The notes under the pieces were generated by a model. That model made no database searches. It was not told the origin of the DNA and worked only from the letters and a program-made list of their open reading frames with translations. Shown piece by piece: positions 1 through 9,244 of a DNA stretch of 64,000 nucleotides. Numbering within the stretch: position 1 is the stretch's first letter; every line of letters starts with the position of its first letter. A program made the translations under genes and the position numbers. The DNA is from Aedes albopictus (taxonomy: Eukaryota; Arthropoda; Insecta; Diptera; Culicidae), in assembly GCF_035046485.1 (NCBI RefSeq), contig NC_085138.1, positions 41,513,464 through 41,577,463 of the forward strand, in the 5' to 3' direction.

Positions 1-680
1 GGTCGGCATTTGAATAAAGTCGAATGATTGTCAACAAGGCTTTTGAGCTTTATGTACGACATTTTTCTCGTCATAATGGGGAGCAATTTTCGCAAAATTT
101 GGTAATGTCAAACGGAATGAAAAGAACAGCTCTGGGAAGAGGTCATAAATAACCTAAACAGTAACACTGTTTGATAAATTAACCTTCTTCAGACATTGAG
201 TGAAAGTTAAGAATGCATTGCGGCCATTTCCAAGTAACATTTTTTAGACAAATATACTAGAAGAGGTTGGTAGGACCCCCATTAAACCAAAATAAAATGT
301 ATGAGGTTTTATGATGATTCTTAAAACCTCTGCAAGACTAATTGGTAATTGAAATGTTACTAGGGTTATGATCCAGAAATCCAAAATCTTATGGAATGAT
401 GTAAATGGTTCCGAGAATACTGGTCACCGGGAATCTACAAAGCAAAATATTTTATCAGTAGTTGTGGAATATCTCGCGTTCTGGACCACTTAGAAGGATA
501 CTGTCTTCGAATTGCTCTGAAGAATAAAAGCTTCCATTTAGAAGAATGTTAGCATTCATCTAGAAAACAATTTAGTTCAGTATTCCTGGGAGTTACCAAT
601 TTGTTCTTAGTCTTGTAATGTGTTTATCCAGCGTTTAGGGTCATTTGAAAGGGTTCTGTTTTCGAAAATGTTTCTTAGAA
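1..680. other. AT-rich sequence, nothing recognised
   Basis: No long reading frame, no clear inverted or tandem repeat and no RNA gene is visible before the long inverted repeat that begins near 681. It is probably intergenic DNA. Confidence 0.5.
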
Positions 681-1161
681 AAACAATTGTCCGTACAGCA
701 AATTTTTTGTCAAAATAATTTTTCATTCAAATGTTTATAACTTTTTTATGCGTCAATCAAAAACGCTGAAATTTTGACCAATCATGACCCAAATATTAAA
801 GCTCCATTGGGCGAGATCGAATAAGTTTTCTGAAAGTTATATATTATATTTTTGTAGTGAATATAAAACCTCAAACGATGCTGCATATGAAAGCCTTAGG
901 TATAAGCTGTAACACAAAAAAAATGAAAAAGTTTCATCAAGTACATATTGAGATATAATGTTTTGAAAATGTGTTATAAGTTTTACTGAAAGTTCTATAA
1001 CTTTCAGAAAACTTATTCGATCTCGCTCAAAATTTTACCAATGGAGCTTTAATATCATAATTGGTCAAAATTTCAGCGTTTTTGATTGACGTATCAAAAA
1101 GTTATAAATATTTAAATGCAAAATTATTTTCACCAAAAAATTACTGTACGGACAATTGTTT
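681..1161. mobile_element. Long-inverted-repeat MITE
   Basis: Two arms of about 165-170 bp (681-852 and 997-1161) are reverse complements with scattered mismatches. The outer ends share AAACAATTGTCCGTACAG on the left and its complement on the right. The arms enclose an AT-rich loop of about 145 bp. A short open frame starting at 1061 lies in the right arm and is not a gene. No target duplication is obvious. The shape is that of a non-autonomous DNA transposon; the superfamily is undecided. Confidence 0.75.
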
Positions 1162-1287
1162 CATACACTGCAGATTGTGTAATAATTTTGATCTGATTAT
1201 AACAAAATTGGTTATTATTTTGATTAGACCGGTGCACTTTTTGTTACAGCATTAGTTATTTTTAAATCATCCTGCATCTAGTTTATA

Positions 1288-1553
1288 TTGAATCTCAAAG
1301 TGAATCCCTATCGTTGCTTTCGAGACACTTCAGAAAGTATTTCCTATGACTTCAGTCGAGCAAACTTTGCTGAAATGAATGATTTCCTGACACACTTGGA
1401 CTGGAGTGAGATTCTTAGGGATTCCGATGCAAACCTCGCCGCGTCGATTCTGTCTGGAGTATTGCTCTATGCAATCGACCAGTTTGTTCCAGTTATGACC
1501 AATCGCAAACCAGCTAAACCGGTTTGGTCAAATGCTGCTCTCAAAAACCTTAA
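1288..1553 (+). pseudogene. Element A piece 1: linker between endonuclease and RT
   Basis: The frame encodes a segment ending with KPVWSNAALKNLK. The pattern 'FSRANF ... W ... KPVW-N--L--LK' is what Jockey-type LINEs carry between endonuclease and reverse transcriptase, and element C shows the same motif (SPKPVWGNGHLRKLK). There is no credible start codon, so this is an internal fragment of ORF2. The frame stops only because the TTAA element begins at 1554. Joined at the TTAA, the frame continues in the piece that begins at 2727. Recognition is by motif and order, not by a database search. Confidence 0.8.
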
Positions 1554-1719
1554 GGCCCCTTAGCGTGTCATCGCAAAATGGCTTCTTCAAAATCATTGAC
1601 CGAAATCAACTTTACACAACATTGCACCAATACATATTTGTAAAAAATCGACACTTATCTTATTTTATAAAATAATCAATTTCACGCGAGATATTCGGCA
1701 TAAAAATGTATTCACACTA

Positions 1720-1945
1720 GGGTATCGCGCTACTTGGGCGGTGGTTTTCTTCGTCTGTTATTTTCGTCTGTTTTCCACTGTAACTCGGTCAATTTTGAAC
1801 CGATTGACTTGAAATTTTGTACACGGGTAGATACTATACCTATCTCACCGCATTCCAAGAATTGTGTCAATTGGTTCAAGATTGACTGAGTAATAGTGGA
1901 AAACAGACGAATATAGAAGCCACCGCCCAAGTAGCGCGATTCCCT
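1720..1945. mobile_element. 226-bp TA-flanked MITE nested in the TTAA element
   Basis: The ends are inverted repeats running from GGGTATCGCGCTACTTGGGC inward, with one mismatch in the first 25 bp. TA stands on each side (1718-1719 and 1946-1947). The similarity continues inward into a near-complete hairpin containing CGTCTGTTTTCCACT and its complement. This fits a Tc1/mariner-type MITE. The 66-residue open frame on the minus strand here is a by-product of the hairpin. Confidence 0.8.
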
Positions 1946-2131
1946 ACTTCAAATACAAGCCTCTTTCCAAGTAATCACGATTACTAAGCATTAGTTCACT
2001 CGAAAGTAGAATTTTTTAACGATTTGTTTCGACCGCACTAAACTGTGGTTGGCGGTGTTTACCACCCACCGCAGTACCAACGACGACGACGGCAGCGCGG
2101 TGATGTCTTTTGGCGCGCACAATCATCGATC

Positions 2132-2313
2132 ATAGTGGTTTCGCAGCGCGGTGTCACGAACACTAATGCAAATCTACTGGTTGAAAATATGCCCATTTGA
2201 TTTTGCTGGGAACAGCTGATCTTTGTTTACTATTTTCAACCAGTAACTCAAGTGGTGTTCGTGTAATGCAGCGTGTACGTACACGCAACACTACTAAAAG
2301 CAGAAACCACTAT
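2132..2313. repeat. Nested inverted repeats inside the TTAA element
   Basis: ATAGTGGTTTC at 2132-2142 pairs with GAAACCACTAT at 2303-2313. Inside it CACGAACAC (2155-2163) pairs with GTGTTCGTG (2255-2263), followed inward by CTGGTTGAAAATA and its complement. It may be one or two further small foldback elements; no target duplication was seen. Confidence 0.6.
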
Positions 2314-2726
2314 TGCACGCAGTGATGTCGATCCTGCTGGCCAAAGCATCAATGAAAATGATCGAAATCAATTAAAAAATCCAGTCAAACACATTGGTTA
2401 TGCGTCATAAAATCAAAAATAATTTGTGGGGTGATTATTTTTAAACTTTTTTAACACAATTGTTAGTGAAATAAGCAAATCTGGATATGTTTCCTTGTTA
2501 TTCATTGAAGTAGAGTAGTTTACTGCTTGAGTTGCTTTCAAATGATTCATATTCTCGAAATGTTTACATTGGAAGTACCGAGACAAAGAGGTGCTATTTT
2601 TGTTTGTTTGTTTATGGAATTGGTATAGAAAGGCTACACAACTACTAACGTGCTTGATGATTGTTTGGAATAAGAATCAAATAAGAAGAGCAAAATTTGA
2701 GCTGCTGACACGCTAAGGGGCCGTAA

Positions 2727-3415
2727 AAGAGCGAAGCAGGCAGCTTTGAGGCGTCACAGTAAATACCGTACGGATTCAACGAAAGCCAATTATTTGGAAG
2801 TGAACTCCGCATACAAGCCTCTCAACAATAGTCTCTACAATGCCCATTTAAATCGACTCCATAGCCGCCTCAAGACCAACCCCAAGAGCTTTTGGCGTCA
2901 CGTCAACGACCAACGAAAAGAGTTAGGGTTGCCGTCTACGTTGAACGATGGATTGTGTGAAGCTGATGCTACTACCGGTATCGTCAACATGTTCCGTACT
3001 CAATTCAGCAGCGTCTTCGTTAATGAGCAGCTTGATCCGCAGGACATCACCAACGCCACACAGAATGTTCCGAGTTTTCCAACAGCCGGGCTGCAGTTTG
3101 CTATCACCAACGATGTTGTCATTGACGCCTGTGAAGATTTGAAGTCTTCCACTGGATGTGGTCCGGACGGCATCCCTTCACTTGTTCTTAAACGTTGAGT
3201 GACCTCTCTTGCTGCACCGCTTGCAACCGTATTCAATCTCTCCCTGGAAACTGCTGTTTTTCCTAATTGCTGGAAGCAGTCATATGTTTTCCCCGTTTTC
3301 AAGAAAGGCTGCAAAAGTAGTGTCTCGAACTATAGGGGTATTGCTTCCTTGTGCGCTATTTCGAAGCTGCTGGAGCTGATCGTTCTGCACAAATTAGTTC
3401 AAAGCTACGCACATT
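2727..3415 (+). pseudogene. Element A piece 2: N-terminal half of reverse transcriptase
   Basis: In frame from 2727 this encodes the RT N-terminal region: a linker with FWRHVNDQRKE, the motif CGPDGIPSLVLK (usual RT0-1 region of Jockey-type LINEs), then after a stop at 3196-3198 the continuation NLSLETAVFPNCWK, VFPVFKKG and NYRGIASL. The stop is a likely CGA-to-TGA change, because the frame on both sides fits the family. The piece ends at SYAH (3415), where element B is inserted, and resumes at YISQDQHGF near 6663. These motifs bind template and nucleotide in functional copies; this copy cannot make enzyme. Confidence 0.82.
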
Positions 3416-3435
3416 GAACACATGTTTTTGTCTCT

Positions 3436-4044
3436 GTGTACTTTCCACCCGGTAATGCACGTAAAGTTTTCTATGAAAAATTCTATCATAATGCTGAAAA
3501 TATCATTAGCAATTTTCCCCCCGAAATAAAAGTGCATATTTATGGAGACTTCAATCAACGTGATATCGATTTCATCCCAGACGTTGACAATGAGAGCATC
3601 TCGCTACCAATTTACGGAGAGAATGAAGCGGTGCAATTTATATGCGATAGTTCTGCAAGTCTTGGTCTCAATCATATTAATAATGTTAAAAATCAACAGA
3701 ATCGCTATTTGGATCTTTTAATGACGAATATTGATGAAGATTTCTGTGTCGTAGAATCATTGCATCCCTTATGGAAAAATGAACTATTTCATACAGCAAT
3801 TGAATTCTCTCTAATTGTGCATGTAAACAATAGACCTGAAGAATGTGTTTTTGAAGAAGTTCATGATTATCGTTCTGAAAATTATAATAATATACGACAA
3901 CAAATTTCTCTGGTGAATTGGCAAAGATGCCGTTACAACATTTTACAGAATATTATACGATATAATTCACGACAATATACCTTTGAAGAAAAGAAGACGT
4001 CATCATACCTCAAGGTACCCCATTTGGTTCAATCGAGAAATTAA
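3436..4044 (+). pseudogene. Element B: C-terminal part of AP-type endonuclease and linker
   Basis: The frame starts inside the endonuclease domain with YFPPG and shows the catalytic motif GDFN (in HIYGDFNQRDIDF, residues about 36-39), known in apurinic-type LINE endonucleases that nick the target DNA. NRYLDLLMTN and the region to LHPLWKNELFHTAIEF match the end of that domain. The usual final SDH motif is not recognisable. The last 20 or so residues are out of frame: after a frameshift near 3990-4010 the proper continuation is the overlapping frame that ends at 4615. The N-terminal half of the domain is absent because of 5' truncation. Confidence 0.75.
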
Positions 4045-4615
4045 AAACCTGAAGAACAGAAAACAGAAAGCACATAAAGCATACAAAAAATACAGGAATG
4101 ATCAAAGCTTATCCAATTATTTAAATATTTGTGACCAATTAAATCATGCCATTGATATTGCATCCGAGGAGTATAACGAGAAAACTGAGCGGGAAATAAA
4201 ATCATGCCCAAAGATTTTATTCAATTACGTTAAAACTAAATTAAAATCTGACAATTTTCCACCTGAAATGCACCTTGACGAAAAAGTTGGAGTAGACTCT
4301 GAAGCAAATTGCAATCTTTTTGCAACATTATTTGAAGAAGTCTACACCACCCATTCGGAGGAAAATCGGGATCGTGAATATTTTTCATTTCTTCCTGAGC
4401 TATCTAAAGACATCAACGTTCATCAAATCAAAGTACATGACATTACGGACGCATTAAAAAGTCTAGATGCCTCCAAAGGTGCTGGTCCGGATGGGATTCC
4501 ACCAGTATTCTTGAAAAATGTATCAGTAGAACTTACATCCCCGTTATACTGGCTTTATAACATGTCACTGGAATCAGGTAGTTTCCCTGAAACGTGGAAA
4601 AGCTCTTTTTTGTAA
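3983..4615 (+). pseudogene. Element B: RT N-terminal segment
   Basis: This continues the previous frame after a +1/-2 shift. It has PIWFNREIKNLKNRK (the linker motif of Jockey-type LINEs), a lysine-rich stretch, then SKGAGPDGIPPVFLKN and SGSFPETWKSS, the RT0-1 and following motif. The frame is cut at about 4612 by the double-hairpin insertion and resumes at 5240 with the VPIFKSG segment. The final FL and stop at 4609-4615 therefore fall at the insertion edge. Confidence 0.8.
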
Positions 4616-4686
4616 TTACGTTGCGAAAAGTCTCACTTTTCCATCAGAGAAAATGCAGTGAAAAGGCCTACTTTTCCACACTTGAA

Positions 4687-4762
4687 CAACAGTGCCGAAA
4701 AGTACTACTTTTCGGCACTCTTAAGTGTGCCGAAAAGTAGTACTTTTCGGCACCGTTGTTTG
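4687..4762. repeat. Doubly palindromic hairpin of copy 1
   Basis: The motif GTGCCGAAAAGTA.CTACTTTTCGGCAC is itself a palindrome and occurs twice, separated by TCTTAAGT, so the whole block also folds back on itself. Flanking AACAAC and GTTGTT extend the pairing. The DNA could form a cruciform with several registers. Confidence 0.85.
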
Positions 4763-5125
4763 TATGGCCAATTTCATTATTCTTTTACACTCTTGTGCAC
4801 TACAAACTAAGTATATTTGCCGGAAGTGTATTTCTTTTATGTTCAGGCACGTCCTGCAGTTCATTTCCGGTATTATTTCTTGCCGAATTTGAAGGCTAAG
4901 TGCCAGACCGAACTGAGCAGGAGCTTGAAAATTTGTGACAGTCATCTCGGTCTGTCCTGATCTACCGGCCTACTGAAACGCCTGCTTGATTGGATAATAG
5001 GCTAAAACACGTGGAAGCCCGCCTGCATGTTGTCCCAGAATGTGTTTGTGTAGCAAATGAGGTGGTAATCGATGGATATTTTTCGTAATTACAAAAAAAT
5101 TTGTATGCAACTCGTTGCAAAACTC

Positions 5126-5203
5126 GATTTTTTCAGCACTCGTTGTATTTATCCAACTCGGCAAGCTTCGTTGGATAAATGTACCACTCGTGCTGAAAAA
5201 ATC
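5126..5203 (-). repeat. 78-bp hairpin of copy 1
   Basis: On the minus strand the stem starts GATTTTTTCAGCAC and ends GTGCTGAAAAAATC, with an inner stem TTTATCCAAC/GTTGGATAAA. The same 78-bp block, equal in length, lies at 7059-7136 on the plus strand. Between them one stem pair changes from T-A to A-T, so pairing is kept. Confidence 0.85.
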
Positions 5204-5239
5204 ATCATTTTGCAACTTGTTGCATAAATAACTATTTTA

Positions 5240-5881
5240 GTGCCAATTTTCAAAAGTGGCAAATAATCCGATGTACGTAATTACCGTGGAATAGCTATAA
5301 TCCCTTGCATTCCGAAAATCTTTGAGGCAATAATCAATAAAACTTTATTCGACATGGTCAAAAACAGAATAACTCACACGCAACACGGATTTTTCAAAGG
5401 ACGTTCAACATGTACAAACTTGCTCGAATTCATACATTATTCGTTGACGGCCATGGACAATGGCAATCATGTGGAAGTTCTCTATACAGACTTCAGTAAA
5501 GCTTTTGATCGAATTGACGTACCAATGTTGCTTTTTAAACTAGAAAAAATAGGATTTGGTCCAGGTCTTCTTAAATGGGTCGGGTCATACCTTTCCAATC
5601 GTCAACAAATAGTTAGATACAAGGGAGTAAAATCTAAACCTATTCAAGTTACATCTGGAGTTCCTCAAGGATCTCATTTGGGCCCATTATTAGTTATTCT
5701 GTACGTCAACGACATTTCCTTCATTCTTAAAAAAGTAAAAGCTCTCATATATGCCGATGACATGAAACTCTTCCTAGAAATAGTAAACGATGAAGACTTG
5801 CACACTTTTCAACAGGAAATCGATATGTTTTATGTGCGGTGTAAAAAAAGCCTTTTACAACTGAATGTGAAAAAAATGTAA
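5240..5881 (+). pseudogene. Element B: RT catalytic core
   Basis: The segment begins with VPIFKSG, then has an in-frame TAA (in AAATAATCC), then NYRGIAIIPCIPKIFE. From 5354 the frame is open: THTQHGFFKGRSTCTNL, motif A LYTDFSKAFDRID, motif B SGVPQGSHLGPLL, and motif C LIYADDMKLFL at about 5745-5775, the YADD active site that binds metal ions. The catalytic aspartates are present, but the frame is lost at 5881 and the product would be truncated at both ends. This is typical Jockey-type LINE RT by motif order. Confidence 0.88.
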
Positions 5882-6662
5882 TTCCATAGTCATAAGTAGG
5901 AAACGTAGTACACCAGATGTAACAATATTTTTAGGTGATCAACAGGTAGAAAAATGCGTCAGAATCAGGGATTTGGGAGTGATTTTAGACTCCAAACTAA
6001 CTTTTACTGATCATTATAATACAGTTATCAATAAAGCAAATAATATGTTAGGCTTCATAAAACGATTTAGTTATCATTTTCACGATCCATATACAGTTAA
6101 AACATGTAGCCTATGTACGTTCAATTTTAGAATACTGTAGCATAGTTTGGACACCATTTTCGGTTACACATGAAACTCGTATAGAATCAATTCAGAAACA
6201 ATTTCTACTATTTGCGCTTCGTAAACTAGGTTGGACAAGGTTACCTCTTCCGTCTTATGAAGCACGATGTATGCTCATTAACATTCAAACACTAAAAGAA
6301 CGACACGAATTTGCAATGTTATCATTTGTAAACGATATCGTTTCGCAGCGTATTGATTCGATAGAGCTTCTTTCAAAATTAAACTTTTATGCTCCCTCTC
6401 GACAACTACGAAATCGTAGTATTTTTTATACAAATCATCACCGTACTAATTACGCTAAATTTGGTCCCATCAACCAAATAATGACAACTTACAATAAATT
6501 TTAGAAAACTATAGATTTTACTATGACAAAATCACAACTAAAAAAAATATTTACATCAACTCGTAATTAGAAATAAAATAAGCAAACAGTTCTAGTTTCA
6601 GGCTCAAATTGCATTGAAACGGTCTACTTATGATTGACTACATGAAATAAATAAATAAATAA
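5882..6662 (+). pseudogene. Element B: frameshifted RT C-terminus and 3' end
   Basis: After a frameshift near 5880 the family sequence continues in other frames: a stretch reading KCVRIRDLGVILDSKLTF near 5955-6005, and later LPSYEARCMLINIQTLKERHE (6240-6305). These are conserved C-terminal regions also seen in elements A and C. The 77-residue frame from 6271 ends at 6504. A short 3' untranslated region ends in the AAAT-repeat tail at 6648-6662. Confidence 0.75.
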
Positions 6663-7038
6663 ATTACATATCCCAGGATCAGCACGGATTTCCGAAACGA
6701 TCGACGACCACCAATTTGACGTGTTTTACATCGTACCTGATACACCAGCTCCAAAGTGGTCTGCAAGTAGATGCCATCTATACCGATCTATCCGCCGCCT
6801 TCGATAAAATGAACCACCAACCTGTTGTACATGAATGATGTCAACTCGATTCTTAAATGCATGAAACTATCATATGCTGATGACCTGAAGCTGTATTTCC
6901 AGATAAAGCAACGTCAAGATACAGTGTTTCTGCAACAACAGCTGGAAGCCTTTGCCGTTTGGTGTAGTTTGAATCGTATGTCCCTAAATGTATCGAAGTG
7001 CTCCGTTATATCATTCAGCCGTAAGAATAGTAGTTTAC
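6663..7038 (+). pseudogene. Element A piece 3: RT with central deletion
   Basis: Resuming after element B, the frame reads YISQDQHGFPKRSTTTNL and motif A IYTDLSAAFDKMNH. It then jumps near 6818 to LYMNDVNSILKCMKLSYADDLKLYF. Compared with elements B and C about 80-90 residues are missing, including motif B (SGxPQGS). Motif C YADD at about 6876-6887 is kept. It continues through WCSLNRMSLNVSKCSVISFS to the double-hairpin insertion at 7039. The deletion junction changes the frame. Confidence 0.8.
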
Positions 7039-7058
7039 GCAACAAGGTGCAGAATGAA

Positions 7059-7136
7059 GATTTTTACAGCACGAGTTGTACATTTATCCAACGAGGCTTG
7101 CCGAGTTGGATATTTACGACGAGTGCTGTAAAAATC
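7059..7136 (+). repeat. 78-bp hairpin of copy 2
   Basis: The stem GATTTTTACAGCAC pairs with GTGCTGTAAAAATC; the inner stem TTTATCCAAC pairs with GTTGGATA. It is equal in length to 5126-5203 and about 85% identical to it by eye, with one compensatory pair change. Confidence 0.85.
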
Positions 7137-7327
7137 GAGTTCTGCACCGAGTTGCGTACAACGTTTTTTGCAGCTTCATAAATTACCACTTGAGGATAGT
7201 TTTTAACAAAACTGTTTCACACTGATGTTCATAGCCATAATTAAGGAAATCTGATCATAGCAGGTTATACAGAACAGTTGTCACAATTTTTCGTCCAGAA
7301 AGCATCAATAAGTTGATCAAAACTGAA

Positions 7328-7393
7328 AACAGTGCTGTAATGGTTCATTACGCAACGCAAATCAGTGATGTAATGAACCATTACAGCACTGTT
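7328..7393. repeat. Doubly palindromic hairpin of copy 2
   Basis: AACAGTGCTGTAATGGTTC at the left pairs with its complement ending at 7393, and each arm contains its own palindrome GTAATGGTTCATTAC. The nested design matches 4687-4762, although the arm sequence is largely different. Confidence 0.8.
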
Positions 7394-7469
7394 AATTTGG
7401 TGTGGCAAAGTAGGCCTTTTCCTGGCAGATTTGCGTGAGGTAAAATGGCCTATTACGATGAGAAGTTGC

Positions 7470-8079
7470 AAAAAAGCATTTTTCAGTTCGACTATGCTCT
7501 GAATGGCGTAAAGTTGAAGCGTGAATCGGCTGTTAAGGATCTGGGAGTATTGCTGGACTCTAAATTGACATTTAAGGACCACGTTGCCTATGTCGTGGCC
7601 AAAGCTGCATCTCAACTTGGTTTTCTTTTCCGATTCGCCAAGAAGTTCAAGGACATCTACTGCTTGAAGTCGCTGTATTGTTCAATCGTGCGTCCTATCC
7701 TAGAATATTCGGTAGTCGTCTGGGCCCCTTATTACGCCAACGAGATACAGCGCATAGAAAGTGTACAGCGTAAATTCATACGTTTTGCGCAGCGCCATCT
7801 TAGGTGGAGGAATCCTATTGTTTTGCCTAGCTACGAGAGCCGTTGCCAGCTAATTGACTTGGAGCCTTTGAGTGCGAGACGCAATGTAGCCAAAGTTTGC
7901 TTTGTAGGTGATCTCCTGCAAGGCAACATTGATTGCCCTACCTTGCTAGGTATGCTACACATCAACATACGCCGCCGCGCCGTAGTCTTCGATCACATCC
8001 ATTTATCCACCTCCCGCCAGTAAGGACCAACTACAGTCAACATCTCTCTAAAATAAAAACTCTCATTTTTTAGTAGCGC
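7470..8079 (+). pseudogene. Element A piece 4: RT C-terminal region
   Basis: From 7470 the frame reads FDYALNGVKLKRESAVKDLG, LLDSKLTFKDHVAYV, then LYCSIVRPILEYSVVVWAP and QRKFIRFAQRHL and ends at 8023. These are the conserved C-terminal motifs that follow the RT domain in Jockey-type LINEs. A stop follows at 8021-8023, close to the expected end of ORF2, so this is probably the true C-terminus. The frame from 7445 upstream is partly insertion sequence. Confidence 0.82.
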
Positions 8080-8294
8080 CCATGCCGCACAGGGACTGTG
8101 TTGGAAACACACATTTTTTTTAATTTCTCGTACGCTCACATTTTTACAAAATATCAATATTTTTCGGTATTTGAAGGTGGTTTATAAACTTAGTGAGGTT
8201 GTCATGTCGAAATTATTGCAAAATACATGCTCATGTGAGCGTACGAGCAATTTAAAAAAAATGTGTGTTTCCAACACAGTCATGTGCGGCATGG
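8080..8294. mobile_element. 215-bp MITE in the 3' region of element A
   Basis: The terminal inverted repeats are about 55-60 bp: CCATGCCGCACA at the left and its complement ending at 8294, running through ACTGTGTTGGAAACACACA into a T-rich stretch and CGTACGCTCACAT. One indel separates the arms. The loop is AT-rich. No target duplication is certain. Confidence 0.78.
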
Positions 8295-8526
8295 ATGTTT
8301 ACCAAAAATGTGCAGGCCGAACACATTTTTGAGCGTTGCCGTTTTTGCGTGATGAGCCGATTCGTGATATGTCCCGTTTGTTCAACACATGTTATTTTGT
8401 ATTTGATTTTAATGTGTCCCGTGACGTTAATAAGCGTATTTTGTGTAGTTTTTTTGTTTGTTGGGTGTCATTGAGGTAAATATTTTATCTGTTGACTTTG
8501 TGAATAAATAAATAAAATAAAACAAC
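8295..8526 (+). other. 3' untranslated region and tail of element A
   Basis: Non-coding sequence runs from the MITE to a tail of AATAAATAAATAAAATAAAA at 8504-8523, the usual 3' end of this LINE type. The 69-residue frame here begins in the MITE and is not a gene. Confidence 0.55.
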
Positions 8527-8614
8527 ATATGTAAGTTATAGAAAAAATTTCATAACAGCATAACACAATGTGTTATAAAGTTGATATATTTTTCCAGTCG
8601 GGGAGACATGGATA

Positions 8615-9238
8615 TTAACCCTCTTATACCCAAATTTTTGATTTTGATCTAAATATCATTTTTCGTCATCTAAAATCGATTTAAACATGTTTTGGAAGAT
8701 GATTCTTTTTAATTCTCGATTTCGTGAATTTCAGTTTTTTATTTTTCTAATTTTTATTTTTGAACATCCCCACACTTTTATATTTTTCCTGGAAGCCTAT
8801 TTGGGGTACGGATTTTTTGGGGTGAAAACATTTTGAGATTTTATGATTATTGTTGAAATATTTTTATTTTAAATTTTTTTCACATAAAATTTTATTTTCC
8901 GTGTAATATTAAGGAAAATAATTTTAGAGTGTATTCGATCCCCTTAAACTATTAAACAAGGATAGAATGGTTTGGGAAAAATTTAAAATATGTTAATTGT
9001 AGCGATTCAATACAAAATAAACAATGACTTCTAAAAGGCGACCAAAACATCTATTTTTCAATGCTTTTTAAAAAATGTAAATACGCCTTAAAATACACCA
9101 AAAACCATTTTGAGATATACAAAACAGTCCTAAATATCAGCCAAAAATATGAAAGTTTTGATTTCCCACGAAACAAAAATTACAAAAATGCTCAAATTAT
9201 ACCCCGTCTAAAGGCGGGGTTGAGTATTAGAGGATTAA
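8615..9238. mobile_element. TTAA MITE family, copy 1 (624 bp)
   Basis: This runs from TTAACCCTCTTATACCCAA at the left to TTGAGTATTAGAGGATTAA at the right, inverted repeats with TTAA at each outer edge. Copies lie at 42340-42838, 56434-57060 and, partly, 60447-60718. The interior is AT-rich and non-coding; the 87-residue frame from 9061 is chance. TTAA-plus-CCCT ends are typical of piggyBac-derived MITEs. Confidence 0.85.
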
Positions 9239-9244
9239 AAGAAG

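Larger units (their letters stand above)
1554..2722. mobile_element. piggyBac-like non-autonomous element (TTAA target)
   Basis: The terminal inverted repeats are perfect over 16 bp: GGCCCCTTAGCGTGTC at 1554-1569 and its complement at 2707-2722. TTAA lies just outside the left end (1550-1553) and GTAA, one change away, outside the right end (2723-2726). Removing the element plus one TTAA rejoins element A in frame, which supports TTAA target duplication. That target choice is the hallmark of piggyBac-type transposons. No transposase is encoded. The interior is mostly other inverted repeats: a MITE at 1720-1945 and nested hairpins at 2132-2313. Confidence 0.8.
4613..5239 (-). mobile_element. 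Double-hairpin element, copy 1 (in element B)
   Basis: About 627 bp interrupt the RT frame of element B between SSF and VPIFKSG. On the minus strand it contains a 78-bp hairpin (5126-5203), a spacer of about 360 bp, and a second doubly palindromic hairpin (4687-4762). Copy 2 at 7039-7469 has the same order in the opposite orientation. The ends share GCAAC/GTTGC-type sequence; exact borders and target duplication are uncertain. There is no transposase. The 81-residue minus-strand frame over the hairpin is conserved in copy 2, but the hairpin alone explains that. Confidence 0.65.
3416..6662 (+). mobile_element. Element B: second Jockey-type LINE, inserted into element A
   Basis: A 5'-truncated LINE runs from inside the endonuclease domain (3436) through the RT domain to a 3' tail of AAATAAATAAATAAA at 6648-6662. 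It splits element A between codons that read SYAH and YISQ when rejoined. A 3-bp ATT stands on both sides (3413-3415 and 6663-6665), the only visible target duplication. It is more AT-rich than A, so it belongs to a different family. It has frameshifts (about 4000, about 5880 and later) and a 0.63 kb insertion (4613-5239). Confidence 0.85.
7039..7469 (+). mobile_element. Double-hairpin element, copy 2 (in element A)
   Basis: About 430 bp separate ISFSRKNS from KSIFQFDYALNG in element A. The insertion starts with GCAAC and ends with GTTGC, holds the 78-bp hairpin (7059-7136) and, 190 bp further on, a second hairpin (7328-7393). Copy 1 at 4613-5239 has the same arrangement in reverse orientation. 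An open frame from 6825 reads from element A straight through the first hairpin, a by-product. Borders are accurate only to about 10 bp. Confidence 0.62.
1288..8526 (+). mobile_element. Element A: Jockey-type LINE, fragmented by nested insertions
   Basis: Pieces of one non-LTR retrotransposon lie in order at 1288-1553, 2727-3415, 6663-7038 and 7470-8526. They cover the endonuclease-RT linker, RT domain, C-terminal region and 3' end. The last piece closes with an AATAAATAAATAAAATAAAA tail at 8504-8523, as is usual for this clade. The pieces join in frame across the TTAA-flanked element (1554-2722) and across element B (3416-6662), so they are one original copy. The 5' half with the endonuclease is missing, as in a typical 5'-truncated insertion. 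It is dead: a stop at 3196-3198, a deletion near 6818 that removes the central RT motifs, and several insertions. Confidence 0.85.

Noticed and set aside
4970..5215. Conserved peptide (FIQR-LPSWI-TTSA-KIEFC) shared with 6825-7181 as a real protein
   Set aside because: It lies over the 78-bp hairpin and its flank. DNA-level conservation of the hairpin explains it, and the second frame is fused to LINE sequence by insertion.
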